DNA of 64,000 bases from Pseudomonas citri (GTDB lineage: Bacteria; Pseudomonadota; Gammaproteobacteria; Pseudomonadales; Pseudomonadaceae), in the NCBI RefSeq assembly GCF_025336485.1, contig NZ_JAODAB010000003.1:62001-126000 (forward strand), read 5' to 3'. The notes beneath the pieces were generated by a model. That model was not told where the DNA came from. It searched no databases and was given only the letters and a program-made list of their open reading frames with translations. A program made the position numbers and the translations under genes. Below are positions 37,255 to 46,204 of the stretch, piece by piece. How positions within the stretch are numbered: the first letter of the stretch is position 1; each line of letters opens with the position of its first letter.

Positions 37255-38742
37255 ATGAACGTCCTGAAGACCGCGCTACGCGACAAGACCTTCGTCTGTG
37301 TCATGGAATTCGTGCCCAAGCCCTCCAGCGGCCGCTTTGCCACGCTCGAAGCGGTGATGGCCCGCACTCGCCTGTGCGACTGGCCCCTGGCGGTGTCCAT
37401 CGCCGACCGCGTCGGCAGCAGCCTGGACATGTCGCCGCTGGACGCCTGCAACAGCCTCACCCAGCCGATGCCGACGCTGCTGCACTTTTCCGGCAAGGAT
37501 CGCGAACGCGGCGACTTGCTCGCGCAGTTGCCGCACATGGACGCCGCCGGCCTGGAACAACTGTTGCTGCTCACCGGCGACCGGCTGCCCGGCCATGCGC
37601 CAGGCGAGCGTCCGGTGCGTTACCTGGAATCCGTCGCGGCGTTGCAGATCGTCCGTCAGGCCCGTCCTGACTGGTTGCTCGGCGCGGCGCTCAATCCGTT
37701 CAAGTACCGCGAGGAAGAAGGCGGCGCCCAGTACTTCAAGGCCGAAAAGAAACTCGCCGCCGGTGCCGACTTCCTCATCCTGCAATTGGGCTTCGACATG
37801 GCGAAGTACCGCGAAGCCGTGGATTGGATGGACCGCCAGGCGCAGCCAAAGCCCCTGCTGGCCTGCGTCATGGCCCTGACCGAGGGCCGCGCCAGGATGC
37901 TCGAACACGTCGCGGGTGTGACCGTCAGCCCGTCGATGCGCGCGGTGCTGGCCGCCGAGGCCGCCGTTTCCAAGCAATACGCCAAGGACCGGGCGACCGA
38001 ACGCCTGGCCTTGCAGATCATCGGCCTGCGGCTGATGGGGTATGCCGGGATCAACCTGTCCGGCGTCCACGAACTGGAGCAGTTCCAGGCGCTGGAGCAA
38101 GCCCTCGAACCCTTGCTAAGACAAATCCACACCCTGGAAGAATGGGAACCCGCGTGGCAAGCCGCCTGGACACAGGCGCCGTTGCCGCCAGTCACCTTTC
38201 ACCCGCCCGGGCACGATTGGCACGCCGGTCAGCGTCAGGTCAGCGCCTCCACCCGGGAGAAGCTGCGCTACCGCCTGCTGGACGCGATGCACCACCAGTT
38301 CTTCAGTCGCACCACCACCCTGAGCAAAGTGTTCGGCTGGGCCGTCACCCGACCGCTGTGGCGCAACCCCGCGCCTGCGCAGTGGCTGCATCAGTTGGAA
38401 CGCCGGATCAAGCGCCCCTTGGTGGGTTGCGACACCTGCGGACGTTGCCGGCTGGAAGACACGCTCTACGTCTGCCCCGAGACGTGCCCGAAGGGATTGG
38501 CCAACGGCCCTTGCGGCGGCACCAGCCTCAACCGTTGCGAGTTCGGCGATCGGGAGTGCGTGCACAGCGTCAAGTATCGGCTGGCGGTCAGCGTGGCGCA
38601 GACCCAGGTGCTCACCGACCGGTTGATTCCCTGCATCCAGGTCGAGCACCGCCACCGCAGCTCGTGGCCGATCTGGTTCGATGCAGCAGCGCCCAAGCCT
38701 CAACCCGTGCTGCCCGACGCATTGCCTGAATTCAACGACTGA
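37255..38742 (+). CDS. Methylenetetrahydrofolate reductase-like protein with MTHFR_C domain
   Basis: The 495-residue protein joins a MetF-like TIM barrel (about 1-285: FVCVMEFVPKPSSGR, LLLLTGDRLPGH, GAALNPFKYREEEGGAQYFKAEKK) to a C-terminal cysteine-rich MTHFR_C domain. That domain (about 385-430) contains CDTCGRCRLEDTLYVCPETC followed by KGLANGPCGGTS and CEFGDRECVH. MTHFR_C is the family of acetogen MetV, where the cysteines help reduce methylenetetrahydrofolate. The fusion occurs in many proteobacteria in addition to MetF. One-carbon metabolism is likely; the electron donor is unknown. The gene follows the T6SS operon by 104 nt and looks like core genome. Confidence 0.82.
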   Translation: MNVLKTALRDKTFVCVMEFVPKPSSGRFATLEAVMARTRLCDWPLAVSIADRVGSSLDMSPLDACNSLTQPMPTLLHFSGKDRERGDLLAQLPHMDAAGLEQLLLLTGDRLPGHAPGERPVRYLESVAALQIVRQARPDWLLGAALNPFKYREEEGGAQYFKAEKKLAAGADFLILQLGFDMAKYREAVDWMDRQAQPKPLLACVMALTEGRARMLEHVAGVTVSPSMRAVLAAEAAVSKQYAKDRATERLALQIIGLRLMGYAGINLSGVHELEQFQALEQALEPLLRQIHTLEEWEPAWQAAWTQAPLPPVTFHPPGHDWHAGQRQVSASTREKLRYRLLDAMHHQFFSRTTTLSKVFGWAVTRPLWRNPAPAQWLHQLERRIKRPLVGCDTCGRCRLEDTLYVCPETCPKGLANGPCGGTSLNRCEFGDRECVHSVKYRLAVSVAQTQVLTDRLIPCIQVEHRHRSSWPIWFDAAAPKPQPVLPDALPEFND

Positions 38743-38743
38743 A

Positions 38744-38796
38744 TGTGAGGGGGCCTGCTTCGCAGGCCAGCGGGAGCAAGCTCCCTCGCCACAGGA
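38744..38796. repeat. REP-like palindromic element
   Basis: The intergenic sequence contains CCTGCTTCGCAGG followed by GCGGGAGCAAGCTCCCTCGCC, two short hairpins typical of Pseudomonas REP sequences. It lies right after the MTHFR-like stop and may stabilise or end its transcript. Confidence 0.6.
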
Positions 38797-38909
38797 GCAG
38801 CGTCCTGCACATTTGCAGGATCGGGCAATCATCCGCCTTGATCGTGCAATCAGCGCCGAGCATTCCTTCCTATAGTCAACCAGAGTCAATCCCTCTGGAG
38901 CTGTCGTCT

Positions 38910-39383
38910 ATGAGCGCCCTCAATATCAATGGCCGTGAGTACACGGTCGATGTCGACCCCGGCACCCCGATTCTCTGGACCCTGCGCGACACGCTGGGCA
39001 TGACCGGCACCAAGTTTGGTTGCGGCGCGGCCCTGTGCGGGGCTTGTACCGTGCACCTGGACGGCCAGGCCATCCGCTCCTGCGTGACGCCCATCGCGGC
39101 GGCCGAAGGCAAGAAAATCACCACCATCGAAGCCGCCACCGACGGCAGCGACCCGGTCGGCCGTGCCGTGCACGAGGCGTGGGTCAAGCACGACGTCGCG
39201 CAATGCGGATACTGCCAGAGCGGCCAGATCATGAGCGCGACTGCATTCCTCAAGGCCCAGCCCAAGGGCAAGCAGCCCACGACAGCGGAAATCGATTCGG
39301 CCATGGCCGGCAACATCTGCCGCTGTGGCACTTACGCCCGTATCCGCGCCGCGGTGGCCGATGCCGCCAAAGCCCTCGCCTGA
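38910..39383 (+). CDS. iorA: [2Fe-2S] subunit of an isoquinoline 1-oxidoreductase-type Mo hydroxylase
   Basis: The 157-residue protein is the small iron-sulfur subunit of a xanthine-oxidase-family enzyme. The plant-ferredoxin-type cluster motif is FGCGAALCGACTVHLDG (about 42-58) with its fourth cysteine in IRSC, and the second cluster is bound by CGYCQSGQIM and GNICRCGTY (about 100-150). There is no signal sequence, as expected if it is exported folded with its Tat-bearing partner. TGGAG at 38896-38900 is 9 nt before the ATG. The next gene, 12 nt downstream, is the molybdopterin subunit. The symbol follows the Brevundimonas isoquinoline enzyme; the true substrate is unknown. Confidence 0.85.
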   Translation: MSALNINGREYTVDVDPGTPILWTLRDTLGMTGTKFGCGAALCGACTVHLDGQAIRSCVTPIAAAEGKKITTIEAATDGSDPVGRAVHEAWVKHDVAQCGYCQSGQIMSATAFLKAQPKGKQPTTAEIDSAMAGNICRCGTYARIRAAVADAAKALA

Positions 39384-39395
39384 TCGGAGCCGACC

Positions 39396-41636
39396 ATGTT
39401 GAACGAAATCTTCCCGAACGAGCTCCCTCGCGCCTTGCAGCACCTGCTTGAACGCGACGAGGCTGATAGCCCCGCTGCGTTGCCCCGCCGCAGTTTTCTC
39501 AAGATCGTCGGCATCGGCGGGTTGGCCTTGGGCGCGTTTCCCCACCTGGCCCTGGCGCAGGAGGCCAATGGCACCACCGCCGCGCCGCTCAAGCCGACCC
39601 AACAACCCTCCGCCTTCGTGCAGATCGCGCCCAGCGGCGAAGTCACGGTGACCATCAACCGCTTGGAGTTCGGCCAGGGCGTGCAGACAGGCTTGCCAAT
39701 GATTCTGGCCGAAGAGCTTGATGCCGACTGGAGCCTGGTGCGCAGCCGTAACGGTAACAATGACGCCGCCTACATGGACCCGGCCTTCGGCATCCACCTC
39801 ACCGGCGGCTCCAATTCGATCAAGAACAGCTACACCCAGTACCGCGAGCTCGGCGCCCGCGCTCGCGCCATGTTGTTGAGCGCAGCCGCCGCGCGCTGGA
39901 ACGTCGATGTGGCGAGTCTGACCACCCAGGCTGGCACCGTGCTGGGCCCGGCGGGCCGCAAAGCGAGCTACGGCGAACTGGCCGAAGCCGCGATGGCGAT
40001 GCCAGTGCCCGAGCAGATCACGCTCAAGGACCCCAAGGATTTCCGCATCATCGGCCAGGCCACCACGCGCATCGATGCCAAGGCCAAGAGCAGCGGCCAG
40101 CAGGCGTTCGGCATCGACATGCACCTGCCCGGGCAACTCACCGCTGTCGTGGCTCGGCCACCGGTGTTCGGCGCCAGGATCGCGACGCTGGATGACAGCG
40201 CCGCACGCGCCGCGAAGGGCGTCAAGGCGGTGTTGCGCGTGCCGTTGGACGGCGGCGCCGAAGGTGTTGCGGTGGTGGCGGACAGTTACTGGCAGGCGAA
40301 GCTGGCACGCGATGCGTTGAAGGTGGAGTGGAACACCGCAGGCGTCGAGAAAGTGGACAGCGAAAAACAACTGGGACAATACCGGGAACTGGCCGACCAG
40401 CCCGGCCCGCGCCACTTCGATGCCGACATGGCGCCGCTGGCCAACGCACCGCATCGGCTGGACGCCGAGTTCGTGTTCCCTTATCTCGCCCACGCCCCGA
40501 TGGAGCCTCTCAACTGCACGGTGCAATTGGCCGACCAGGGAGCTCAATTGTGGGTCGGCACGCAGTTCGCCGGCGGCGATGGCGCCGCGGCCGCCAAGGT
40601 GCTGGGCCTCAAGCCCGAGCAGGTCCTGGTGAATGTGCAGACCGCCGGCGGCGGCTTTGGCCGGCGTGGCGTGCCCACCAACGATTTCGTCGTCCTGGCG
40701 TGCGAAGTCGCCAAGGCCGCGCGCACCGCGGGGGTCAACGCGCCGATCCGCACCCTCTGGAGTCGGGAAGACGACATCAAGGGCGGCTACTACCGCCCCA
40801 TGCACCTGCACCGCGCGCGCATCGGTTTCGATGACAGCGGCAAGGTGCTGGCCTGGGACCATACGCTGGTCGGCCAATCCATCCTCAGCGGCACGCTGTT
40901 TGGCGCTCGGGTGAAAAACGGCATCGACCCCACCGCCACCGAAGGCCTGCGCGATCCCTACCCTGTGCCCATGCGCCTGACGGTGCATCACCCCAAGCTC
41001 AATGTCCCGGTGCTGTGGTGGCGCAGCGTCGGCTCCACCCACACGGCATTCGTGATGGAAACCTTGATCGACGAGATCGCCCGCACGACCAGGCAGGACC
41101 CCGTGGCTTACCGGATGAAGCTGTTCGGCGAGCAAAGCCCCCGCCATCGCGCGGCATTGCAGTTGGCGGTCGACAAGAGCGAGTACGGCAAGCGTCAACT
41201 GCCCGAGGGCCGCGCCTGGGGCGTGGCGGTGCACGAGTCGTTCGATTCGGTGGTGGCCTACGTCGTCGAAGCTTCAGTGCAGGGCGGTCGCGCGGTGCTG
41301 CACAACGTGACGGCCGGCGTGCACTGCAACCTGGCGGTCAACCCGCGCAGCGTCGAGGCGCAGGTGCAAGGCGCGGCGCTGATGGGCTTGTCGATGTGCC
41401 TGCCCGGCGGTGCCATCACCCTGAAAGACGGCGTGGTACAGCAAAGCAATTTTGCCGATTTCAGTGTGCCGCGCATCACCGACATGCCAGAGATCGCCGT
41501 GCACATCGTGCCGAGCGCGGAGCCTCCCACCGGGATGGGTGAGCCCGGCCTGCCGGCACTGGCCCCGGCTTTCGCAAACGCCGTGGCCAGCCTGACCGGC
41601 AGACCGGTGCGTGAGTTGCCGTTCAAGCTGGCGTGA
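39396..41636 (+). CDS. iorB: Molybdopterin-binding subunit, IorB-like, with Tat signal
   Basis: The 746-residue protein is the catalytic subunit of the xanthine dehydrogenase superfamily. A twin-arginine motif RRSFLKIVGIGGLALG (about residues 29-44) precedes a hydrophobic stretch ending in ALAQ, so the complex is probably exported to the periplasm. Aldehyde-oxidase-type segments include QTAGGGFGRRGV, LWWRSVGSTHTAFVMET and, near the end, GMGEPGLPALAPAF with the catalytic Glu (MGEPG). There is no FAD subunit nearby, as in IorAB-type two-subunit enzymes that pass electrons to a cytochrome. It likely hydroxylates an N-heterocycle or oxidises an aldehyde; the substrate is not predictable. Confidence 0.87.
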   Translation: MLNEIFPNELPRALQHLLERDEADSPAALPRRSFLKIVGIGGLALGAFPHLALAQEANGTTAAPLKPTQQPSAFVQIAPSGEVTVTINRLEFGQGVQTGLPMILAEELDADWSLVRSRNGNNDAAYMDPAFGIHLTGGSNSIKNSYTQYRELGARARAMLLSAAAARWNVDVASLTTQAGTVLGPAGRKASYGELAEAAMAMPVPEQITLKDPKDFRIIGQATTRIDAKAKSSGQQAFGIDMHLPGQLTAVVARPPVFGARIATLDDSAARAAKGVKAVLRVPLDGGAEGVAVVADSYWQAKLARDALKVEWNTAGVEKVDSEKQLGQYRELADQPGPRHFDADMAPLANAPHRLDAEFVFPYLAHAPMEPLNCTVQLADQGAQLWVGTQFAGGDGAAAAKVLGLKPEQVLVNVQTAGGGFGRRGVPTNDFVVLACEVAKAARTAGVNAPIRTLWSREDDIKGGYYRPMHLHRARIGFDDSGKVLAWDHTLVGQSILSGTLFGARVKNGIDPTATEGLRDPYPVPMRLTVHHPKLNVPVLWWRSVGSTHTAFVMETLIDEIARTTRQDPVAYRMKLFGEQSPRHRAALQLAVDKSEYGKRQLPEGRAWGVAVHESFDSVVAYVVEASVQGGRAVLHNVTAGVHCNLAVNPRSVEAQVQGAALMGLSMCLPGGAITLKDGVVQQSNFADFSVPRITDMPEIAVHIVPSAEPPTGMGEPGLPALAPAFANAVASLTGRPVRELPFKLA

Positions 41637-41651
41637 CGGACACGGGCGGCT

Positions 41652-41678
41652 TGTGCGGCTGGATAGCCCTGCCGCACA
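41652..41678. terminator. Hairpin between convergent iorB and AraC-family genes
   Basis: TGTGCGGC (41652-41659) and GCCGCACA (41671-41678) form a perfect 8-bp stem with an 11-nt loop in the 60-nt gap between two convergent stops. No T-run follows on either strand, so termination is plausible from position only. Confidence 0.4.
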
Positions 41679-41696
41679 GTCCCTTGAGAAGCAACG

Positions 41697-42605
41697 TCAT
41701 AAACGCATTCGCTTGATGTCCCGCTGCGGCGGTTCTCCAAACAGGCGACTGTATTCACGGCTGAACTGCGAGGCGCTCTCATAACCCACCAGCCCTCCGG
41801 CACTGCTCGCGTCGACCTTCTGGTTCAACATCAACTGTCGGGCGGCTTGTAGCCGCAACTGTTTCTGGTACTGCAACGGGCTCATGCCGGTCACGGTACG
41901 AAAATGCTGGCGAAACGTGGAAGGACTCATGTGGGCTTGTGCCGCCAGATCGTCCATGCGCAACGCCTGGCGAAAATTCAGTTTCAGCCACGCCACCGTC
42001 TTGGCGATGTGCTGGCTCGGCGAGCCGGCCGCGATGACATGCAGCAACTGCGGCGCGTGAGCACCACTCAACAGGCGCGCGACGATCTCTTCCTTGATCA
42101 GCGGAGCCAGCACTTCAAGCAGGTGCGGTTCCTCCAACAGGCTGATCAGTCGCCCCAGGGCATCGAGCACCGCGTCGTCCAGTGCCTGCACGGTGATCGG
42201 TCGAAACGCGTTGTCCTTCATGCGTTGTGACAAGTGCATGCGCTCTGCCACTTGCATCACCATCGCGCTCTCGAATTTCAGCATCATGCCCAGGAAAGGC
42301 CTGTCGACGCTGGCTTGGGAGACACGTGAAATGACGGGCAGGTCCACGCAGGCCACCATGGACTGACCGGGCGCGCAGGCCAGTATCTCGTCGCCAATCA
42401 TGGCTTGCTTGCAACCTTGCACGGCAATGCCGATGCCCAAGCCGTAGAGGCAATGTGTCGGTTCAGTGATTGCGTCGCGCCGATGCAGGCTCAAGCCGGC
42501 AATGGCAGTCACCTGGTCGCCATTGCCTGGCAATAGCCGACTGACCGAGACGGCCAGGCGACTGATGTCGCCGGTGCCCGGGGCGCTGATTGAATCGGTG
42601 TGCAC
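41697..42605 (-). CDS. AraC-family transcriptional regulator
   Basis: The 302-residue protein has the AraC_N-type N-terminal domain (about 20-180, with PTHCLYGLGIGIAVQGCKQ) and the C-terminal double helix-turn-helix (about 205-300: LAAQAHMSPSTFRQHFRTVTGMSPLQYQKQLRL, given here in parts LAAQAHMSPSTFRQHF and TGMSPLQYQ). It converges on the iorAB operon. Regulators of this subgroup often sit near oxidoreductases or hydrolases that they control, but the target is not shown by the sequence. Confidence 0.88.
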   Translation of the reverse strand: MHTDSISAPGTGDISRLAVSVSRLLPGNGDQVTAIAGLSLHRRDAITEPTHCLYGLGIGIAVQGCKQAMIGDEILACAPGQSMVACVDLPVISRVSQASVDRPFLGMMLKFESAMVMQVAERMHLSQRMKDNAFRPITVQALDDAVLDALGRLISLLEEPHLLEVLAPLIKEEIVARLLSGAHAPQLLHVIAAGSPSQHIAKTVAWLKLNFRQALRMDDLAAQAHMSPSTFRQHFRTVTGMSPLQYQKQLRLQAARQLMLNQKVDASSAGGLVGYESASQFSREYSRLFGEPPQRDIKRMRL

Positions 42606-42839
42606 ATCCCACTCCTTGAAAACATCGGGCCCACGACGGATCGCGGATCATGGCGAACACTGTTGGCCATGACCGCAGTCGTTGATCAGTTTGAGCGCAG
42701 TATGCTCGGGCCATTTGCCTGATCGGCGAAAGTTCTTGCACGATCCGACGAGCCGAAACGGCTTTGAGTAACATCGGCCCGCGCATGACAAGATATTTCA
42801 GGGGTGTTGACTGCACAAAACGATGGGTTCGCAGAGGCC

Positions 42840-43586
42840 CTACAGGCTCTGGAAGATGTAGTCGGTGGAGTGCCGGTCATCCAACGCGATACCCACCCGT
42901 TGCAGCTGTTCGGCCAGCGCCGGCGTCTCGACCCTCACTGTCCAATCCAGGCCTGCCGGTGACACTGGCGCCTGGTCATAGCGGGCAATTGCTTCAAGCC
43001 ACCGCGCTCGGTCCGGCAGGTACACCGCCAACGCGTCGCCCTTCCAGGCCGCGACGGTCATGCCCATGGCTTCACACAGCGCAATCTTGGCCTGCGCATC
43101 GTCCCTGTCGGCTTGGCGGGAGCGTTCGATCTGATCGGCCAGGATCGGGTCGACCACGCGGTCAGTGAAAAGGACCTCACCCTCCTCCCAGACTTCGGGA
43201 GGACAGATTTTCTCCTTTGGGTTCAAGGCAATGAGCGGATTGATTTCCATCGGGTAGATCCGACACACCAACGGCCGCTCTTCATAGATTCCACAACGAC
43301 CGTCATCACCAAGGTTGCGGCATTGCGTCAGTGCATTACCGGCCAGTACCGCAACGACGCGGATCCGCGCGTCGCCACTGGTGACTTCCACGGCTCTCTG
43401 GGCGCTATGGGTAAATTGGCGCGGTTGCGTAGGCCAGGTCGATTCATCGAATGCCTCCAGTACCACCGCCACCTCATGGCCGCGATTCAGCCACTGCCGT
43501 GCTTCATCCAGCGTCAATGGAATCAGCCGGCCTTTGCAGCAGATTCCACAACCGTTGCAGGCAAAGCGGATCGTGTTGTTTTCCAT
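42840..43586 (-). CDS. YkgJ-family cysteine cluster protein
   Basis: The 248-residue protein begins with the Zn/Fe-chelating cluster FACNGCGICCKG just after the start, followed by LTLDEARQWLNRG, then RCGIYEERPLVCRIYPMEIN with further cysteines. This is the CxxCGxCC...C...C pattern of the YkgJ/UPF0153 group. The ATG at 43586 places the cluster about 10 residues from the N-terminus, as in the family; the frame is open upstream through the terminator at 43620-43655, which rules that extension out. Function of the family is unknown; metal binding is likely. Confidence 0.85.
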   Translation of the reverse strand: MENNTIRFACNGCGICCKGRLIPLTLDEARQWLNRGHEVAVVLEAFDESTWPTQPRQFTHSAQRAVEVTSGDARIRVVAVLAGNALTQCRNLGDDGRCGIYEERPLVCRIYPMEINPLIALNPKEKICPPEVWEEGEVLFTDRVVDPILADQIERSRQADRDDAQAKIALCEAMGMTVAAWKGDALAVYLPDRARWLEAIARYDQAPVSPAGLDWTVRVETPALAEQLQRVGIALDDRHSTDYIFQSL

Positions 43587-43619
43587 ATCAGCTACTCGTA
43601 CACATTTTCGACCACCCAC

Positions 43620-43655
43620 AAAAAGCCCCGTCACTCGATACGTCTGTGACGGGGC
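43620..43655 (-). terminator. Intrinsic terminator of the hydrolase/P460 operon
   Basis: On the minus strand, GCCCCGTCAC and GTGACGGGGC form a perfect 10-bp stem with an 11-nt loop, followed by five T residues. It lies downstream of the serine hydrolase that ends at 43816, so it should end that operon before the YkgJ gene. Confidence 0.85.
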
Positions 43656-43815
43656 CTGGGGCGCGAAAGTATGGGGAGCGACGCGTCGATCCGCTTGCCG
43701 GATCCGCCGGCATTTTTGCCTGATCCAAGGGGATTTCAGGTTAACCCTCGAGATCGAAACGAGCGTGCCACATGACAACCGCTGTTGATGGATCAGGTAC
43801 TCTCGGACTCGGGGA

Positions 43816-44592
43816 TCATTTCGCCATCGCGGCGGTTTCTATCAACCGGGCGACCGGCCCGGGGTTTGAAACCATCACCACGTGAGAAGCTCCCTTGACC
43901 ACTTTCACCGCCTTGGCATCGGCACGCTGGGCCATGAACGCCATGGCTTGCGGCGGGATGTTCTTGTCCTGGTCGCCATAGATGTGCCAGGACGCGATGT
44001 GTTTCCAGGCGGGCGGCCCGGCCTGCTCGTTCAGGGCCGCTTCGGTGACCGGCCGCTGAGTGGCGGCCATCAAGGCTGCCTGTCCGGCGGGAACGTCGGC
44101 GGCGAACTGGTCGTGGAACTTGTCTTGCTGGATGTACAGGTCCTTGCCGCCATCGCCCAGGGCGACGGGTGCGGCCAGGGTCGGCCCAAGGGTGCTGCCG
44201 GGGAACTTACCGGCGAGCCCGGCGACGGTTTCCCCGGCCTCGGGGGCGAACGCACTGACGTAGACCAGTGCCTTGACGTTGGGGTGGTCATTGGCCGCGG
44301 CGCTGATGACGTTGCCGCCGTAGGAATGGCCGACCAGCACCACTGGCGAATGGATGCTCGACAGCAAGGCGGAAACTGCTGCGCCGTCGCTACTCACGCT
44401 GCGCAATGGATTGGCGGCGGCCACCACCGTATAGCCATCTTTTTCGAGGATTTTCGCCACGCCATTCCAGCTCGACGCGTCGGCAAAGGCGCCGTGCACC
44501 AGCACGACTGTCGGTTTTTCGGTTTGCGCCGAGGCATGGGCGGCCATCATCAGGCTTGCTGTACAGGCCAAAGCGGTCATTAATTTTTTCAT
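43816..44592 (-). CDS. Exported serine alpha/beta hydrolase
   Basis: The 258-residue protein starts with a signal peptide (KKLMTALACTASLMMAAHASAQ), so the mature enzyme is periplasmic or secreted. The alpha/beta-hydrolase marks are VHGAFADASSW (oxyanion region), the nucleophile elbow VGHSYGGNV, and a late histidine in KGASHVVMVSNP. AAGGAG lies 6 nt before the ATG. It is the third gene of an operon after an epoxide-hydrolase-like protein and cytochrome P460, all three with signal sequences. The substrate is unknown; relatives include esterases and hydrolases of small aromatic esters. Confidence 0.87.
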   Translation of the reverse strand: MKKLMTALACTASLMMAAHASAQTEKPTVVLVHGAFADASSWNGVAKILEKDGYTVVAAANPLRSVSSDGAAVSALLSSIHSPVVLVGHSYGGNVISAAANDHPNVKALVYVSAFAPEAGETVAGLAGKFPGSTLGPTLAAPVALGDGGKDLYIQQDKFHDQFAADVPAGQAALMAATQRPVTEAALNEQAGPPAWKHIASWHIYGDQDKNIPPQAMAFMAQRADAKAVKVVKGASHVVMVSNPGPVARLIETAAMAK

Positions 44593-44610
44593 GGCTGACT
44601 CCTTGGAGAA

Positions 44611-45117
44611 TTAAGGTGCGAATCGGGTAAAAACGAAATCGTGGTTCTGCACGCGCGCCTGGTGGCAGGCGAAGCAGGTCTGGTGTTGCGCCTCGTCGGC
44701 GGGCTTGCCGTTGATGAAACGACCGAAACCCCAGCCGCCAGTGGCGGCGTAGCGCTTGGAGTCCTTGACCATGACCTGCACGGTGGTCGCCGTGCCGGGA
44801 ATGGAGGCCGGTTCGAACTCTGGGGACTGGACGTGTTTCCAGGCCAGCTTCACCAGCACCGTGCCGTCGGGGAACGGCAGCGTTGCATCCTGATAGGCCT
44901 TGATCGCCGGGTCGTTGCCCAACACCGCCCGCAGCTCATCCAGCGGCGCTGCTTCCTGGGCGGGGGCCACCAGGGGCCATGTGCGATAGCCTTCCGGCAG
45001 CGTCACGCCGTAGATCGGTGAGGCCTCGCCGCCACTGCCAGCCAGGGCGAGGTCCGTGGCCGTCAAGGTCACTGCGGCCAGCACGGCGGGCAATAGGCTC
45101 AGGTAGTTGAGCTTCAT
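44611..45117 (-). CDS. Cytochrome P460-family c-type haem protein
   Basis: The 168-residue protein has a signal peptide (about 1-27, ending near DLALAGSGG) and a single c-type haem site near the C-terminus (QTCFACHQARVQNHDFVF). The body, from YGVTLPEGYRTWPLVAP through the GRFINGKPAD segment, is typical of cytochrome P460, a periplasmic haem protein known to oxidise hydroxylamine in some bacteria. The lysine that cross-links to haem in true P460 cannot be placed with certainty here. GGGAG lies 7 nt before the ATG at 45117; an ATG one codon earlier is also possible. It lies between two exported hydrolases. Confidence 0.82.
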   Translation of the reverse strand: MKLNYLSLLPAVLAAVTLTATDLALAGSGGEASPIYGVTLPEGYRTWPLVAPAQEAAPLDELRAVLGNDPAIKAYQDATLPFPDGTVLVKLAWKHVQSPEFEPASIPGTATTVQVMVKDSKRYAATGGWGFGRFINGKPADEAQHQTCFACHQARVQNHDFVFTRFAP

Positions 45118-45130
45118 CATCGCACTCCCT

Positions 45131-46204
45131 TCACAAATGATCGGCGTCGATCACAGCCTGGGCGAAGGCTTGCGGGGCCTCCTGGGGCAAGTTGTGGCCG
45201 ATGCCACCGCTGATCAGGCGATATTCGTACTTGCCGGTGAAACGCTTGGCATAGGCCTCGGCCGGTGGATGCGGCGCGCCGTTGGCATCGCCTTCCAGGG
45301 TGATGGTCGGCACGTGGATCGATGGAAAGGTCGCCAGCTTCTTCTCCAGCTTGTCGTACTTGGCTTCGCCCTTGACCAGGCCCAGGCGCCAGCGATAGTT
45401 GAAGATGGACACAGCGACGTGATCCGGATTCTGCAACGCGGCGGCGCTGCGATCGTAGGTGGCGTCGTCGAAGTTCCACTTCGGCGAGGCCAGTTTCCAG
45501 ATCAACTTGGCAAAGTCGTGGGTGTTTTTCTCGTAGCCCAGGCGACCGCGCTCCGTGGCGAAGTAGAACTGATACCACCACTGCAATTCGGCGGCTGGCG
45601 GCAATGGCGTCTTGCCGGCCTCCTGGCTGCCGATCAGGTAGCCACTGACGGCCACCAGCGCCTTGACCCGCTCTGGCCAGAGGGCTGCGACGATATCGGC
45701 GGTGCGTGCGCCCCAGTCATAACCGCCGAGCACGGCCTGCTTGATGTTCAGCGCATCCATGAAATCGATCAGGTCGCTGGCCAGCGCAGAAGGCTGGCCG
45801 TTGCGCAGGGTCTTGGCCGACAGGAAACGCGTGTCGCCATAACCTCGGGCATACGGGATCAGTACCCGATAGCCCTTCTCGGCCAGCGCCGGCGCGACGT
45901 CGGCGTAACTGTGAATGTCATAGGGCCAACCGTGCAGCAGAATCACCACCGGCCCATCGGCGGGACCGACCTCGGCGTAGGCTACGTCCAGCAGGCCTGC
46001 CTTGACGTGCTTCAACGGGCCGAACGACGTCTGGCTGCCCGGCGTAATGGCGCCGACGGTGCTGGCCGGCACCTCGGCGGCGCGTACCGGCGTCGAGGCG
46101 AGCCCCAGCGCCCCCAATTGCACCATGGCGAACACCAGCATCGACGGTGCGAACAGGCGCCGAGGGCGTGGCGTGGCGGTGCGTTTCGAAAAAGTCATGT
46201 CCAT
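45131..46204 (-). CDS. Exported epoxide-hydrolase/dehalogenase-like alpha/beta hydrolase
   Basis: The 357-residue protein has an N-terminal signal (basic start, then LFAPSMLVFAMVQLGALGL, cleavage near VRAAE). The nucleophile elbow is GGYDWGART, with Asp in place of Ser. HGWPYD carries the HG-x-P oxyanion motif, and the late histidine is in GGIGHNLPQ. This set is characteristic of epoxide hydrolases and haloalkane dehalogenases. AAGGAG lies about 7 nt before the ATG at 46204; the frame is open another 23 codons without a site. It heads a three-gene operon ending at the terminator at 43620-43655. The substrate is unknown. Confidence 0.87.
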   Translation of the reverse strand: MDMTFSKRTATPRPRRLFAPSMLVFAMVQLGALGLASTPVRAAEVPASTVGAITPGSQTSFGPLKHVKAGLLDVAYAEVGPADGPVVILLHGWPYDIHSYADVAPALAEKGYRVLIPYARGYGDTRFLSAKTLRNGQPSALASDLIDFMDALNIKQAVLGGYDWGARTADIVAALWPERVKALVAVSGYLIGSQEAGKTPLPPAAELQWWYQFYFATERGRLGYEKNTHDFAKLIWKLASPKWNFDDATYDRSAAALQNPDHVAVSIFNYRWRLGLVKGEAKYDKLEKKLATFPSIHVPTITLEGDANGAPHPPAEAYAKRFTGKYEYRLISGGIGHNLPQEAPQAFAQAVIDADHL

